Translations under genes and position numbers: made by a program
The notes under the pieces: generated by a model
Seen by the model: the letters and a program-made list of their open reading frames with translations, nothing else
Database searches by the model: none
Told to the model about the DNA's origin: nothing
Part shown: positions 34,196 to 44,799 of the stretch, in pieces
How the letters are laid out: every line of letters begins with the position of its first letter
Numbering within the stretch: position 1 is the stretch's first letter
NCBI GenBank assembly: GCA_030144725.1
Contig: JASKMD010000005.1
Location: 4,525,151-4,589,150 of the forward strand
Reading direction: 5' to 3'
Length of the DNA: 64,000 bases
Origin: Haematococcus lacustris
Lineage: Eukaryota; Chlorophyta; Chlorophyceae; Chlamydomonadales; Haematococcaceae

Positions 34196-37100
34196 CCGTA
34201 CTATCTCTTTTGATTCGCGAGGCCCCGAAAATTAAAATTAAATACTCTTTCCCGACCCAAAAAAAAGATTGTTTATTTCTTCCCGATGCAAACAATGCTG
34301 CAAAACACAGTTCTGAGGATGTGGGTGTGCTTATAAATATTATAGGCTGCCATACCTTGCATACCATGTCAATCCTCCATGGTTCAAGCACTTCTTGGAC
34401 ATGTCACCATGTCAAGCTACCCGGTCACCCAGTCAAAGCCAGTATGCAAGGGTAGTGTCACCGTGCAGCAAGTCACCAAATCTTGACTTTGCACTAGTAA
34501 GGGCACTGAACCTCCTCCATGAAGTCGTGGTGCTCCTGTGGCTGCTTGCAGTGCCGGCATATCTCTGCATCCTCCTCTCAAACTTGCGTGCCCTTGCAGT
34601 CACCCATGCCGCAGCTTTGGCCAAGGCGAAGACCCCAGCAGCTGACTCGGTGCGGCCAGCCACCCCGGCTGCTGACCTGGTGCGGCCAGCCACACCGGCT
34701 GCTGACCTGGTGCGGCCAGCCACACCGGCTGCTGCCCTAGCCTGGCCAACCACCCCAACAGCTGACTTCTTGCAGCCGGCCCCGGCTGTTGGCGCTGCTG
34801 CTAGTGTTGCACACCAAGCGTGCCTGCTTGCGTGTGGGGGTGGGGGTGGCTTGTGCTGCTGGTAGCTTAGGCTTGTTCCTAGAGCCCAATGGCCTGCCAC
34901 GTTTGCGAATGGTTGGACCATCTGCCGTTGCTGCAGCTGGCTTGACTGAAGGCTTGGCTGTTGGCATCGCTCTTGTGATGGCAGACCACTGCTGAGCTGC
35001 CACCATCAGCTCAACGGCTGTCATGGACTGAACATCGATCCCTGCCACCTGCTCTGTAAGCAAGGGGGAGTCCTCCATGGGAACGATCATGCCTGGTAGC
35101 GGCTTATGAGCAGGCCGTGCCAGCAGCGCTGCCTCCAGGTCGTTGGCTTCCACCGCAGCGTCATCTTCCACTGCATCTGCATTCTGCTCATCTTCGAACA
35201 CCTGGAGCAGCTGCGGAACTTTGAGCACGGGATCAAGGAGAGGCACCTCAAACAAGCGGCCCATCTCAGTCATGGCAGCTCGCTGGTAGCTGTCGTCAAA
35301 AGCACGCAGAGTGCCAGCATTCTTGTAGCCGCTGAGGACGAGGTCACTCATGCCGTTGATGTGCTGGTGGGCTGAAACAGCCCACACCAGGCTGAGAGGC
35401 TTGAGATACCTGCCGCTGAGGTCAAGCTTCGTGTCCTCTGTTGCTGTGCCTGCATCAAGCTGTGAAGTGATCTGTTGAACGCTGTCCTGGATGAAGCTCT
35501 GCTTGATGTGATGCTTGAATGGGCGGTTGATGGCTGTGTCCAGCACCTGGGTACATCAGGCATGAGGGAATAGTGTGGGCAGGCAGTGGCTAGCTGCCGC
35601 ATATTGCAGCAGGCAGCAGCAGGCAGCAGCAGCAGGCAGCAGCAGGCAGCAGGCAGCAGCAGGCAGCAGCAGCAGCAGGCAGCAGGCAGCAGCAGGCAGC
35701 AGCAGCAGGCAGCAGCAGCAGGCAGCAGCAGCAGCAAGCAGTTGTGTGTGCATGCAACGGCTAGCTATTTAGTAGAGCAGCAAAGGGAGGCAAGGGCATG
35801 GTGATGGCACTAGTAAGAAAGCAAAAGTAAGCATCTAGCATACCTGGGCCACTGGAGTGGTGCCAGCTGGCACGAAGAGGAAGTTCACAAAGGGGTAGTT
35901 CTGCTTGAACCACTCCAACACAGTCCTTTTCCGGTGCACGGCGTACACATCCAGTTGGTAAATCATGGAGGGCCATTGAGCCACTGGCAGCTCGTCGAGG
36001 TTGTGGCCAAGCTCTGTGCAGCTCCTCTTGTAGTCAAGCAGAATGACACGCTCGAAGTGCTGCTTGTGGCTGTCCTCAGTCGCCCAGTGAGATGGCGTGG
36101 CCGTGACGTCATGCCCTGCTGCATCAGCTGCCACTCGAGCCGGCAGAGGCTGCCATGCCCTCGCATTTTTGGGCTTGCCACCAGGGGTGCTGAGATCTGT
36201 CTTGCCCTCGTAGATCAGCTGCAGCGGCAACACATGCCCAGAGGCCTTGACCGTCAGGCAAACAGTGAGGCCCTTCTTCTGCTCAGTGGCTGCCACGAAC
36301 ACCTGCTTGCTGCCCTCCTCAGCAAGCGTAGTGCTGCCGGCCATGGGTGCAAAGAAAACGAAGGTCTCGTCCATGGAGTAGAAGAGCTCAGGAGGTATGC
36401 GCTTGGCATACACAATCAGTGCAGCCCGCAGGTTCATGTCTTCCACTAACTGGGTATAGTTAATGGGGAGGTGTTGGCTGTCTCCTGTGCTCCTCCTGCA
36501 CGTCACAATGCATGCCAGCAATTGTGCATGTGTGTCAGCATATGTGTGGGCATGTGAGCATGTCAGCACGTTCAGCAGGCCATGCCTGTGCCATGTTGCC
36601 CCTCCACCAGAGAAGTCGCTCACCGTGTCACCCAATTCAGCTGGTTTTCCAAAAAGTCACGAACAAACTGGGCTGACAGGCGCAGAGCACCACCATTGCT
36701 TGACAGCAGATGGGGTTCCCTTTGCTGGATGACAGCCAACATAACACTGCGTGCCGTGGTGTGGTTTAGGGCGACACCCCCTTGGCGTAGGGCTAGAAGG
36801 CGATCCTTGATCTCAACCTGCATAACCAGAGGGGGACACACATCAACATCATCACCACCATCACCACCACCACCACCACTACAAGCACCACTACTACCAC
36901 CACTATATCATCACCATCACCATCAGCAACACCATCATCAGCAGCAGCAGCAACAGCAGCAGCAACATCATCAGCATTAGCACCATCCCACCATTGTCAT
37001 ACCACTAATGATGATCAGTAGCAACAACAGCCATCACTAACCTGTAGATCTTGGTACTTGCTGAGAGTGGCTCTCCTGCCAGCGGTGGGTGGATGGTGAT

Positions 37101-37229
37101 GCCCGAAGCCGCGCAGCAGGCTCGCCTGGGCCTCTGCTGTGAGCTGTGTGAGGGAGCCCTTCAGAAACCACCCCCTAACCGTGGACTCACGCAGATTGTT
37201 GTACGTCTCAGGCTGTGTGAGCTTCAAAT
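34196..37229 (-). mobile_element. Pogo-like transposon copy 3, main part
   Basis: The terminal repeat starts at 34196 next to TA (34194-34195). The element is interrupted at 37229 in exon 1 by the 19-kb transposon. The remaining 460 bp are at 56255-56714, ending in the other terminal repeat and TA (56715-56716). Confidence 0.93.
34737..37229 (-). pseudogene. Pogo-like transposase copy 3, exons 2-4 and 3' half of exon 1
   Basis: Exons by alignment to copy 1: 37229-37042 (rest of exon 1), 36817-36624, 36495-35844 and 35546-34737. The catalytic blocks SMDETFVFF, QLDVYAVH and VPAGTTPVAQ are intact. Differences from copy 1: the stop codon has changed from TAG to TTG, adding about 26 residues (LVCNTSSSANSRG...), and exon 1 is split by the 19-kb insertion. 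The first half of exon 1, including the ATG at 56578, lies at 56255-56578. Disabled by the insertion. Confidence 0.85.
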
Positions 37230-37379
37230 CACTCGTGGAGAATAAGGCCGAGTCGGCGATTTTAGGTAAAGGGTACTGCAGATAGCCCTTTCAAAGGCCG
37301 TTCCATCGCCATATGTTTCATGATTTTAATCGACGTGGTTGGGCTGTAATCGGCGTTTAGCTGAAGGTTCGTAACTCTG

Positions 37380-37905
37380 TGCAGGGTTTCGCCAAACCGT
37401 GCACAGGGTTTCAACTGGCTCAGCCCCTAGGTGGCCTTCAAGCCAGTTCCTGACCGTGTGCAGGGTTTCAAAGACCGTGTGCAGGGTTTCGCTGATCATG
37501 CACAGGGTTTCCAGAAACCGTGCACAGGGTTTCATAGACCGTGCACAGGGTTTGGTGTGGCTCAGTTCCTCGGCGTTTCTGACCGTGTGCAGGGTTTCGC
37601 TGACCTAGTGCAGGGTTTCATAGACGTACTGCAGGGTTTCATTAACCTTGTGCAGGGTTTGGTGTGGCTCAGTTCCTAGGCGTTTCTGACCGTGTGCAGG
37701 GTCTCGCTGACCGTGTGCAGGGTTTCGCTGACCTAGTGCAGGGTTTTAAGACCTAGTGCAGGGTTTCATAGGCCTTGTGCAGGGTTTGGTGTGGCTCAGT
37801 TCCTAGGCGTTTCTGACCGTGTGCAGGGTCTCGCTGACCTTGCACAAGGTTTCAAAGACCTAGTGCAGGGTTTCATAGACCGTGCACAGGGTATCAAAGC
37901 ATGAG
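37380..37905 (+). repeat. Left sub-terminal array of GTGCAGGGTTTC
   Basis: About 20 copies of a 12-bp core (GTGCAGGGTTTC or TGCACAGGGTTTC) with spacers such as GCTGACCTA and GACCGT. In CACTA/EnSpm elements such sub-terminal repeats bind transposase. The complementary array is at 55045-55935. Confidence 0.9.
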
Positions 37906-38455
37906 TGTATAGTCAGCATTGGCTTACAACCTACATGCCTGCTGACATCTGCTGCCTCATGTGGCCTCCTACATCAATGTAACATCACACGGCATCACCA
38001 TTAGAGTCATGCCTAGCACACTAACTGACTCATTGCTAACAACTGCTGTTTGCACTCTGAAACTGGTGCTGCCAGGCATGCACCACATGACACAAGCCAC
38101 TAGACTCAGGGCTGCACACGCCATGCACCTCTCATCTCATAGCAGCTGACACACTGCTTCACAAGCCATGCATGGCTCATCTCATACCAGTTGACTAATG
38201 GCTATTCAAACTATATACTTACGACGAACAGCAGCAAACACATGGCTAACGAAGTCATGCACCTCATGACACTTGCAGCTGACTCAGGGCTTTACATGCC
38301 TTGCCACACCTGTGTCATTGCTGTGTCATTGCTTGGGATTGCAGCTGTGTCATTGCTTGGGATAAGGGAAGGGCTGTTGCCCTGCTGCTGCCTTGTAGTG
38401 ATGGCCTGGGAGGTGGTGGTTGTGGTTGTGGAAGACGGGAGGGTGTGATGGAGGG
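37906..38455. other. No gene seen
   Basis: Between the left sub-terminal array and the end of the transposase gene. Contains a few CTCATCTCATAGCAG-type short repeats. Confidence 0.5.
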
Positions 38456-40770
38456 CTAGCTCCGGCTGAGGCTGTGTGCTGCCACAAACAGCATACGACC
38501 ATGCTCCTCACCATCTGGGAAGCTGCTGACGAACACATTGTGTATCCTGCTGGCATCATACATGTACCAGTGCTGATCACCATAGCCCTTGTGCATGCCA
38601 CCCAATGGTGGTGGCTGTGGCTGGGGCTGGGCTGCAGCTTGAGCAGCCGGGGCAGCTTGTCGCTGGGATGAAGGCGCTGCAAGCCTGGCTGACTTCCTAG
38701 TGCTCCCCAACACGACGTTCTCCCCTGCTGCCACCTGGGCTGGGCGCTTCTGAGACCTGCCAGCTGCTGGCCCCATCAGACCACCGGTCCTTGCATCGCC
38801 AGCCCCTGATCCTGAGGCTCCTGCTCCTGTAGCGCCCTGTGCCAGCTGCTCTGCCCCGGCCTCAGCACCTGGTTGTACCCCTGCCCCAGGCACTTGGGCT
38901 GCAGGGGTTTTTGCCAGGCCTGTTGCTTCAAAGCAGAAAGGGTGAGATGTTGGGCGTGTCTTGAACATGCGGGTGACAGCTAAGCGTAGGAACACCCCTG
39001 GCTGCTTGGGGTGCTCCAGCCGCACAAAGAACTGGATGTGGCCAGCCCAGATGACCACAATGTCAGTATTTGTTCTGAAGGGCAGGCTGGCCCAAGTGCT
39101 GTTGTTTTTTATTGTGCGGGGGTAGGTTCTGCTCAGCACCGTTGTGCCATTGCACTCAGCCCGGGTGTAGAACAGCACTGGATGCATGGCTGGAGCTGCG
39201 CCTGGAACAGCCGGTTGGAGGGGCTCAGCTGCGTTCAATACCTCCTCATCTGGGGTCAGAGCCTCGTGAAACAGAAGCTTGACGTGCCGAGGATGCCAAG
39301 AGGAGGTGGGGTTGGTGAAGCGATGCTCTCGGACTGCCTTGATGCAGCCCTGCACCAGAGCCCCAGGGCTGTTCTGGAGTGGGCACACCGTTCTGCCAGC
39401 ACCCAACAGAAGGGCCCTTTGTCCCTCCTGTGTCACTGCGTCCTGCAGGCGGGCCTTCAAGCCTGGCTGCGCTGCAGGCGCTGCCCTGTCATGCACAAAG
39501 GCACTGGAGTTGTGCCTGGCGATCGCCACCGTGATGTGAGCATCCAGCTGAGGTCCAGGAATGCCAGCTGTGGTGATGGTCTTCATGTCGTGCAGCTTCC
39601 TCTCAACCCACAGCTCGCCAAGCCTGTTCGTCCTGCCCACGTTCTGCTCTTGCTCTTTCAGCCTGTGAACAAACAATCATACCACCTATCATGCTCGTGG
39701 CCTGTCACCAATGATCATATCTAGCCATAAAGACACTAACTTCATTGCTACCACAGCCTCTCACCTGCAGGTTGTGGTGTGCAAGTTCGGACTGATCTGG
39801 CCAGAAGGCACAGACACAAGGTTCTCGTTGTCGAAGTGATCTGCTGGCAGCTTGGGATCCAGCCTGCACTCCTCCAGCAAAATGGCATAGCGCTTTAGGT
39901 GGTCGTGGCCTGCTGCCATACCAGCCAGTGTGGCACTGGTCTCTGTGCCTGCAACATATGGCATGAACTGAACTGTTAAGGTCACCGTCCAGGCTGGGAT
40001 GCAGATGCATTTGCTGTGATGCGAGGGTACGCTGACCTTTCACAGGCCCAAAGTAACACAACTCAGGGTCAGCCAAACCCTGCACACGGTCTGGCTGACC
40101 TCGCACAGGGTTACACTGACCTTGTGCAGGGTTTCATTGGCACTGTGCAGGGTTTGGCTAACCTGGCACAGGGTTTGGTTGGCCTTGCACAAGGTTTGGC
40201 TGACACTGTGCTCGGTTTGGCTGAGCCTTAATGCTATACCTCCATGGATCATGTGATCCCTTGTCTTGATTGCTTACCAGGTGTGAGGTAGTGTCGACAT
40301 GTCTTCTCCAGGTTGGCCCACAGCAAGTTGAAAGGCCAGGGCAGAATGTTGTCGTGGAAGAAGATGGGGGCAAAGTACATGACGAAGTGCTTGAAGTCCT
40401 CCATGCGCCAACCGCTGCATGGCACCAGCACCCTATTTACATCTTATGACCAGGACTCTAAGAGTGAGTGTGTGCAAACTTTAATGTTGTATAGCCTGCT
40501 CATTTACTTGCACATGCATGCCCACCTTCTGTTACCGATGTTGCACAGCGCTCGACCAAAGTCTGAAGGGGCCTGAATTGGTATCCCCCGCTCGATCAGC
40601 TTCTGCCTCACGGGCAAGGGCAGGCCAACAGCACTCATGATCCACTCCAAGAAGTGCTTGAGCAGGCCATACAGCAGTAGGTGGTCCACTGCCACCAGAT
40701 GCGCGTACCGGGCGTCCAGCCACGGCAGCAGCAATGGCAGCAAGGGTTGGCCATGGCACCCCACAGCTGC
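38456..40770 (-). CDS. Outer CACTA/EnSpm-like transposase, C-terminal half (continues from 49662-51700)
   Basis: Minus-strand exons: 40770-40526 (frame continuous with 49662 once the inner element is removed), 40414-40278, 39948-39765 and 39662-38456, all with GT-AG borders and matching phases. The first exon has WLDARYAHLVAVDHLLLYG (DH at 40686), which corresponds to the MH/DxxH region of CACTA transposases. Next comes WRMEDFKHFVMYFAP and HYLTPG. The last exon starts CRLKEQEQNVGRTNRLGELW and WVERKLHDMK, similar to the WxxERxxxxMK block of DUF4218-type regions. It then has a conserved VLFYTRAECN...HIQFFVRLEHP module, a low-complexity linker with basic patches (RSQKRP), and ends FVAAHSLSRS. 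Every block has a counterpart in the inner transposase (44800-48325). Confidence 0.75.
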
Positions 40771-40772
40771 TG

Positions 40773-40925
40773 CACTCCTTCAAATTAGTCCCTGCGTTTT
40801 TCCCTGCGCTTTTGTCAACCTTGTCCAAATGGACTGAAACTTAGCCAGTTGGTAGCTTGTGATGTAAGGATTCCATCCCAAAAGAAATCAGGTCAAAAAA
40901 ATCAAAGGCTAAGGCTCGGCGGCCC
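40773..40925 (+). repeat. Left terminal inverted repeat of inner element
   Basis: Matches the complement of about 49507-49659, through TTTTTTGACCTGATTTC and GGCGGCCCGTGGCGTT. So each terminal inverted repeat is about 150 bp before the tandem array starts. Confidence 0.9.
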
Positions 40926-41685
40926 GTGGCGTTCACGCAGGGACGGATGCAGGGATTGAGGGGGGGGCGCAGGGACAAACGCAGGGATGGAAGGGGGGGT
41001 GCAGGGACGAACGCAGGGATGGAAGGGGGGCGCAGGGACAAACGCAGGGATGGCTTGGGGGCGCAGGGACAAATGCAGGGACGTGTGCAGGGACGGATGC
41101 AGGGATGACGGGCGCAGGGACGAGTGCAGGGATGAGCACAGGGACAAGTGCAGGGATTTTGGGCGCAGGGACGAGTGCAGGGATGAGCGCAGGGACGAGC
41201 GCAGGGATGAGTGCAGGGACGAGTGCAGGGATGACGGGCGCAGGGACGAGTGCAGGGATGGGCGCAGGGACGAGCGCAGTGATTACGGGCGCAGGGACGA
41301 GTGCAGGGATGGGCGCAGGGACGAGCGCAGGGATCAACGCAGGGACGAGCGCAGGGATGCCGGGCGCAGGGATGAGCGCAGGGATGGGCGCAGGGACGAG
41401 TGCAGGGATTATGGGCGCAGGGATGAGCGCAGGGATGGGCGCAGGGACGAGCGCAGGGATTATGGGCGCAGGGATGAGCGCAGGGATGAGCGCAGGGACG
41501 AGCGCATGGACGAGCGCAGGGACGAGCGCAGGGATGCCGGGCGCAGGGACGAGTGCAGGGATGAGTGCAGGGATGAGCGCAGGGACGAGTGCAGGGATTA
41601 CGGGCGCAGGGACGAGCGCAGGGACGAGTGCAGGGATGAGTGCAGGGACAAGTGCAGGGACGAGCGCAGGGACCTTGCATGACAT
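40926..41685 (+). repeat. Left sub-terminal tandem array (GCAGGGACGAGT units)
   Basis: Units of about 12 bp (GCAGGGACGAGC, GCAGGGATGAGT) with GGCGCAGGGA interruptions. Open frames across it on both strands are repeat translations. Mirrored at 48430-49505. Confidence 0.95.
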
Positions 41686-41756
41686 GTCACCTTTGTGTAT
41701 CCCTAACACTTGCATACTCTGTGTAACCCAACCATTTCAACCATGGTCGTGAAGTC

Positions 41757-44345
41757 TCACATGTAATCCTCTCGACCTCTCTTGCTGCTCCCACCCCTGC
41801 CACCACCCCTGCTCCCACCCCTGCTACCACCCCTGCTACCACCCCTGCTACCACCACCGACTGGCTTTCGCTGGGTCTTGCCACCCTTTCCAGGCTCAGC
41901 CTCCTGCTCTTCTGGCTTTGCTGGTGGCCAGCTTACGCCTGCTGCCTCATACCACTGCTGCTCCAACTGCTTCAGACCTGCCTCTGAGAAGTCTGAGACT
42001 TTAAGCCAATCCTCCACCCACATGGCGTCCTCTTCTTTTTGAGCTGGGGGCTTGTATGGGACCTTAGGCACGTGCTTGCCACCTGCTGCTTCCCCCTGCC
42101 ATGCCGGCACCTTGACGGTGCTGCCGGTCCTGGGCTCTGTGGTGGGCTGGCACAGGCTGTCAAAATGGTGGCCAAACTCAGCAACGTAGCAGGTGGTGTC
42201 CGACACAAAGCCAGTGGAGGCATAGAAGTGCACCCGCACTGAACCTGTCCCCTCCCTGCCCTCATCACCAGCATGGATTGTGTACCCACGCATCCCCAGC
42301 ACCTGACCTGGCTCCAAGGTCACCCGCACCACTTCCTGGGCTGTCATCTTCTGCTGCAGGTACTCCTCAAGAGCAGCCTGGCAATCAGGGCTCTCGCCCG
42401 GACCGTTCCAGAAATGCTCCACCACCTGGACCCACTTGTGGCTGCGGGGGATGAGGAGGATGCTGACCCGCTGCATGGCCATGATGAGCACCATGCCATC
42501 ACGCCCTGGAATGAAACGCCACTGGATGGGGGGCGGCTTCTGCTTAGGAGGTGGCTGCCGGCTGGGGGATTGCTGCTGGCTTGGGGATTGCTGCCGCCTG
42601 GGGGATGGCTGCCGCTTGGGGGATGACTGCTGGCTGGGACCTGCACCTGCACCTGCTGCCGGGCTGCTGCATGCTGCTGAGGAGGGGGCTCCTGGCTGTG
42701 GTGCGTCTGTCAAGGGGGGTTGGGGTGGGAACAAGGCTGCTTGTCTAGCCTCCTCCTCATCTGACCACATAGGCCGCACATCCACATGCAGTGCCTGAGC
42801 TGGCACCAAGCCGGTAGCCACTTTGGGTTTGCCGTCGACCAGCATCTTGTACGGGTCGTTGCACAGGATGGTGCCACCACGGAGGGGGGAGGAGACCAGC
42901 TGATTGGCCCTGGCCTGCAGGCGCTTCAAGCACGCCTGAGCCCACACCTTGGCAGCCAGGTGGCGTGCCTTGATGGTGTCATCCAGGTCCTGGAACGTCT
43001 GCACCGCCTCCTCGGTCAGCATCCCTGCCATGGACACCTCGTCAGCCAGGCTGCCATCATGCTGAGGGCTGGTGAAGAGCAGCTGTTTGCGCTGCCCTGT
43101 TCCGTACTCAGTCACCACCTCCTGTAAGCAAGCAACACACCAGAAGCATGTGCCTTGTTAACATGGTGTATGTGCGCATGCCAATGATGTGACATGTAAG
43201 TATTTGGGACTTAGTTATAGTCTTGTCAGGCAATAGATAAGGATATGGTTAGGGATAGGGATAGTGATAGGGGTAGGAATAGGAATAGGGCTAGGGCTAG
43301 GGCTAGGGCTAGGGATAGGGATAGGGATAGGGATAGGGCTAGGGCTAGGGATAGGGATAGGGATAGGGATAGGGATAGGAATAGGGATAGGGATAGGGAT
43401 TGGGTTAGGTTAGGGTTAGGTTAGGGTTAGGGTTAGGGTTAGGTTAGGGTTAGGGTTAGGGTTAGGTTAGGGTTAGGGATAGGGTTAGGGTTAGGTTTAG
43501 GGATAGGGCTAGGTCAGGGTTAGGGTTAGGTTTAGGTTAGGGTTAGGGTTAGGGCTAGGTTAGGTTTAGGGATAGGGCTAGGTTAGGGATAGGGTTAAAC
43601 TGAAGGTCTCAAAATCAGCACCTGAGCCTAGCCGGGCGGTTTAGCTAGCATCTGAGCCTGCTGTACTCACCGTCGTGCCCTTCACCTCTCCTGGTACAAT
43701 CTGCAGCGTTCCATCGGGGTTGAGAGCGCTCTCCTTGAAGATGATGCGGGCGTAGTGCATGGCCAGCGTCAACAGGGCCCAGATCTCCTTGGTAATTGGC
43801 ATGATGCCATCTCCAACCACCGTCACTGCATAGCCCTCCTCCTCGACTTCAGCCTTGAACTCCTCCTCCTCTCCAAGCTCGAACACCCTGCAGATATGGT
43901 CCCTGAAGCGAGGGTTCTTCCATGACAGCAGGTTGACCCTGCCCTTCTTCTGAGGTGGCTCTTCACCCTGCATAAAATCCACAGGGTCAATGATGGTGAC
44001 GTTAGATCTACACAACTCGCATGTAGGGTGTGCAAGGCATAGATGACTTGCAGGCATGTAAGTCATGGAAGTTTAAACATGATGCCTGTTATGCAATGCA
44101 AGTATATGTCATTATGTGGCTGCTGTACTTTTGCTCCGCTGATCAGAGACCTGGACTCCATTGAGCCGCCGCCTTGTCCTGCTGTTTGTGCTCTTCACGG
44201 CCTCGAGGACAGTCCCTCCATCATGGCCTCCATCCTCTCTGATCCGCGGCCTGCGGGCGTCTGCTTACGCAGCTTGGCTGCTGCAGCGTCCAGCTGATGT
44301 TGCTTCCGGAGCCTAGCCTCCTGCTTGATCCATACGCTCCTCAAG
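41757..44345 (-). CDS. Inner-element Fe(II)/2-oxoglutarate dioxygenase-like protein
   Basis: The main exon 43121-41757 (454 codons) joins 43967-43671 through an intron (donor GTGAGT at 43670, acceptor CTTACAG before 43121) filled with TTAGGG-type repeats. An upstream coding-like piece (44340-44200, WIKQEARLRKQHQLDAAAAK) may be an earlier exon, but its junction is unclear. Numbering from GTG 43118: H111-V-D113 (ALHVDVRPM), a SHKW motif near 226-229, distal H282 (GYTIHAGD) and R295 (SVRVHFY). This is the HxD...H...R layout of double-stranded beta-helix oxygenases; the SHK motif is reminiscent of the PhyH branch. A Gln/Ser/Pro insert fills residues 120-196. The C-terminus is RG-rich (GGSRGGSRGG) and ends SKRGREDYM, likely nucleic-acid binding. 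A paralog with the same H-R spacing is in the outer element. Substrate unknown. Confidence 0.7.
43122..43670 (-). repeat. Intron with TTAGGG/GGGATA/GGGCTA array
   Basis: From about 43240 to 43595 the plus strand reads GGGATA, GGGCTA and TTAGGG or TTAGG units. It is telomere-like but irregular and lies inside an intron of the oxygenase gene, so it is not a chromosome end. Confidence 0.9.
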
Positions 44346-44799
44346 GGCCTGAGTATCATGACATGGGTTCTGTCATTGTATTGTTCTTAGCAGCAACAGC
44401 ACATGTATGCAATAGTCCCATCACGCTGTGATGACTCCTGCTTATGGCTTCTCGCGTCTCTCTCTGCTAGCTGTTCTCTTCTGCTCGCCGCCCACTTGCC
44501 TGGTCCCCTAGCATGTCACACTCGATGCCTGTCTATGGTAACCATGTTTGACGCTGTGAGGGTCAGCTTGCGCCTGGCACCTCCCTCACAACTAGCTAGA
44601 TGTCCACACATCATGAACGTCATTATCTGGTGTATTCTCATGCAGGCTCATGCAATCCGCACATAGTATGCTTGCAGTTCCAGCATGCGGACATACAGCA
44701 CTGACACATCCATCCATTGCACCTACATACACAACCACCAGTGCAACACTTAGCCTGTCACTCATGCATGCCTTGTGACTTGTTGCATGTGAGCTCCAG
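44346..44799. promoter_or_regulatory. Divergent intergenic region of the inner element
   Basis: It separates the 5' ends of the minus-strand oxygenase gene and the plus-strand transposase exon at 44800. No convincing frame. A shared bidirectional promoter is inferred from layout only; no core promoter motif was identified. The transposase N-terminus that the outer element has (zinc-finger part and first D) is not found here. Confidence 0.4.

Larger units (their letters stand above)
22485..37229 (-). repeat. Large inverted repeat, right copy B' (interrupted)
   Basis: Inverted copy of 16059-7664. It contains insertions absent from the left arm: the hAT element with its nested LINE, and the MITE at 31394-31740. 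Its outer end is cut at 37229 by the 19-kb element. Confidence 0.92.

Noticed and set aside
40987..41752. Frames of 215-280 residues in the GCAGGGACGAGT arrays (and 48341-49506)
   Set aside because: Both strands and several frames are open because the unit is 12 bp. The peptides are pure repeat translations.
43240..43595. Chromosome end or telomere
   Set aside because: Units are irregular, the array is short, it sits inside a spliced gene, and unique sequence continues on both sides.
41757..44003. Assignment of the oxygenase to TET/JBP
   Set aside because: HxD...H...R is common to all 2OG oxygenases. The SHK motif points if anything to PhyH, so I kept the broad family.
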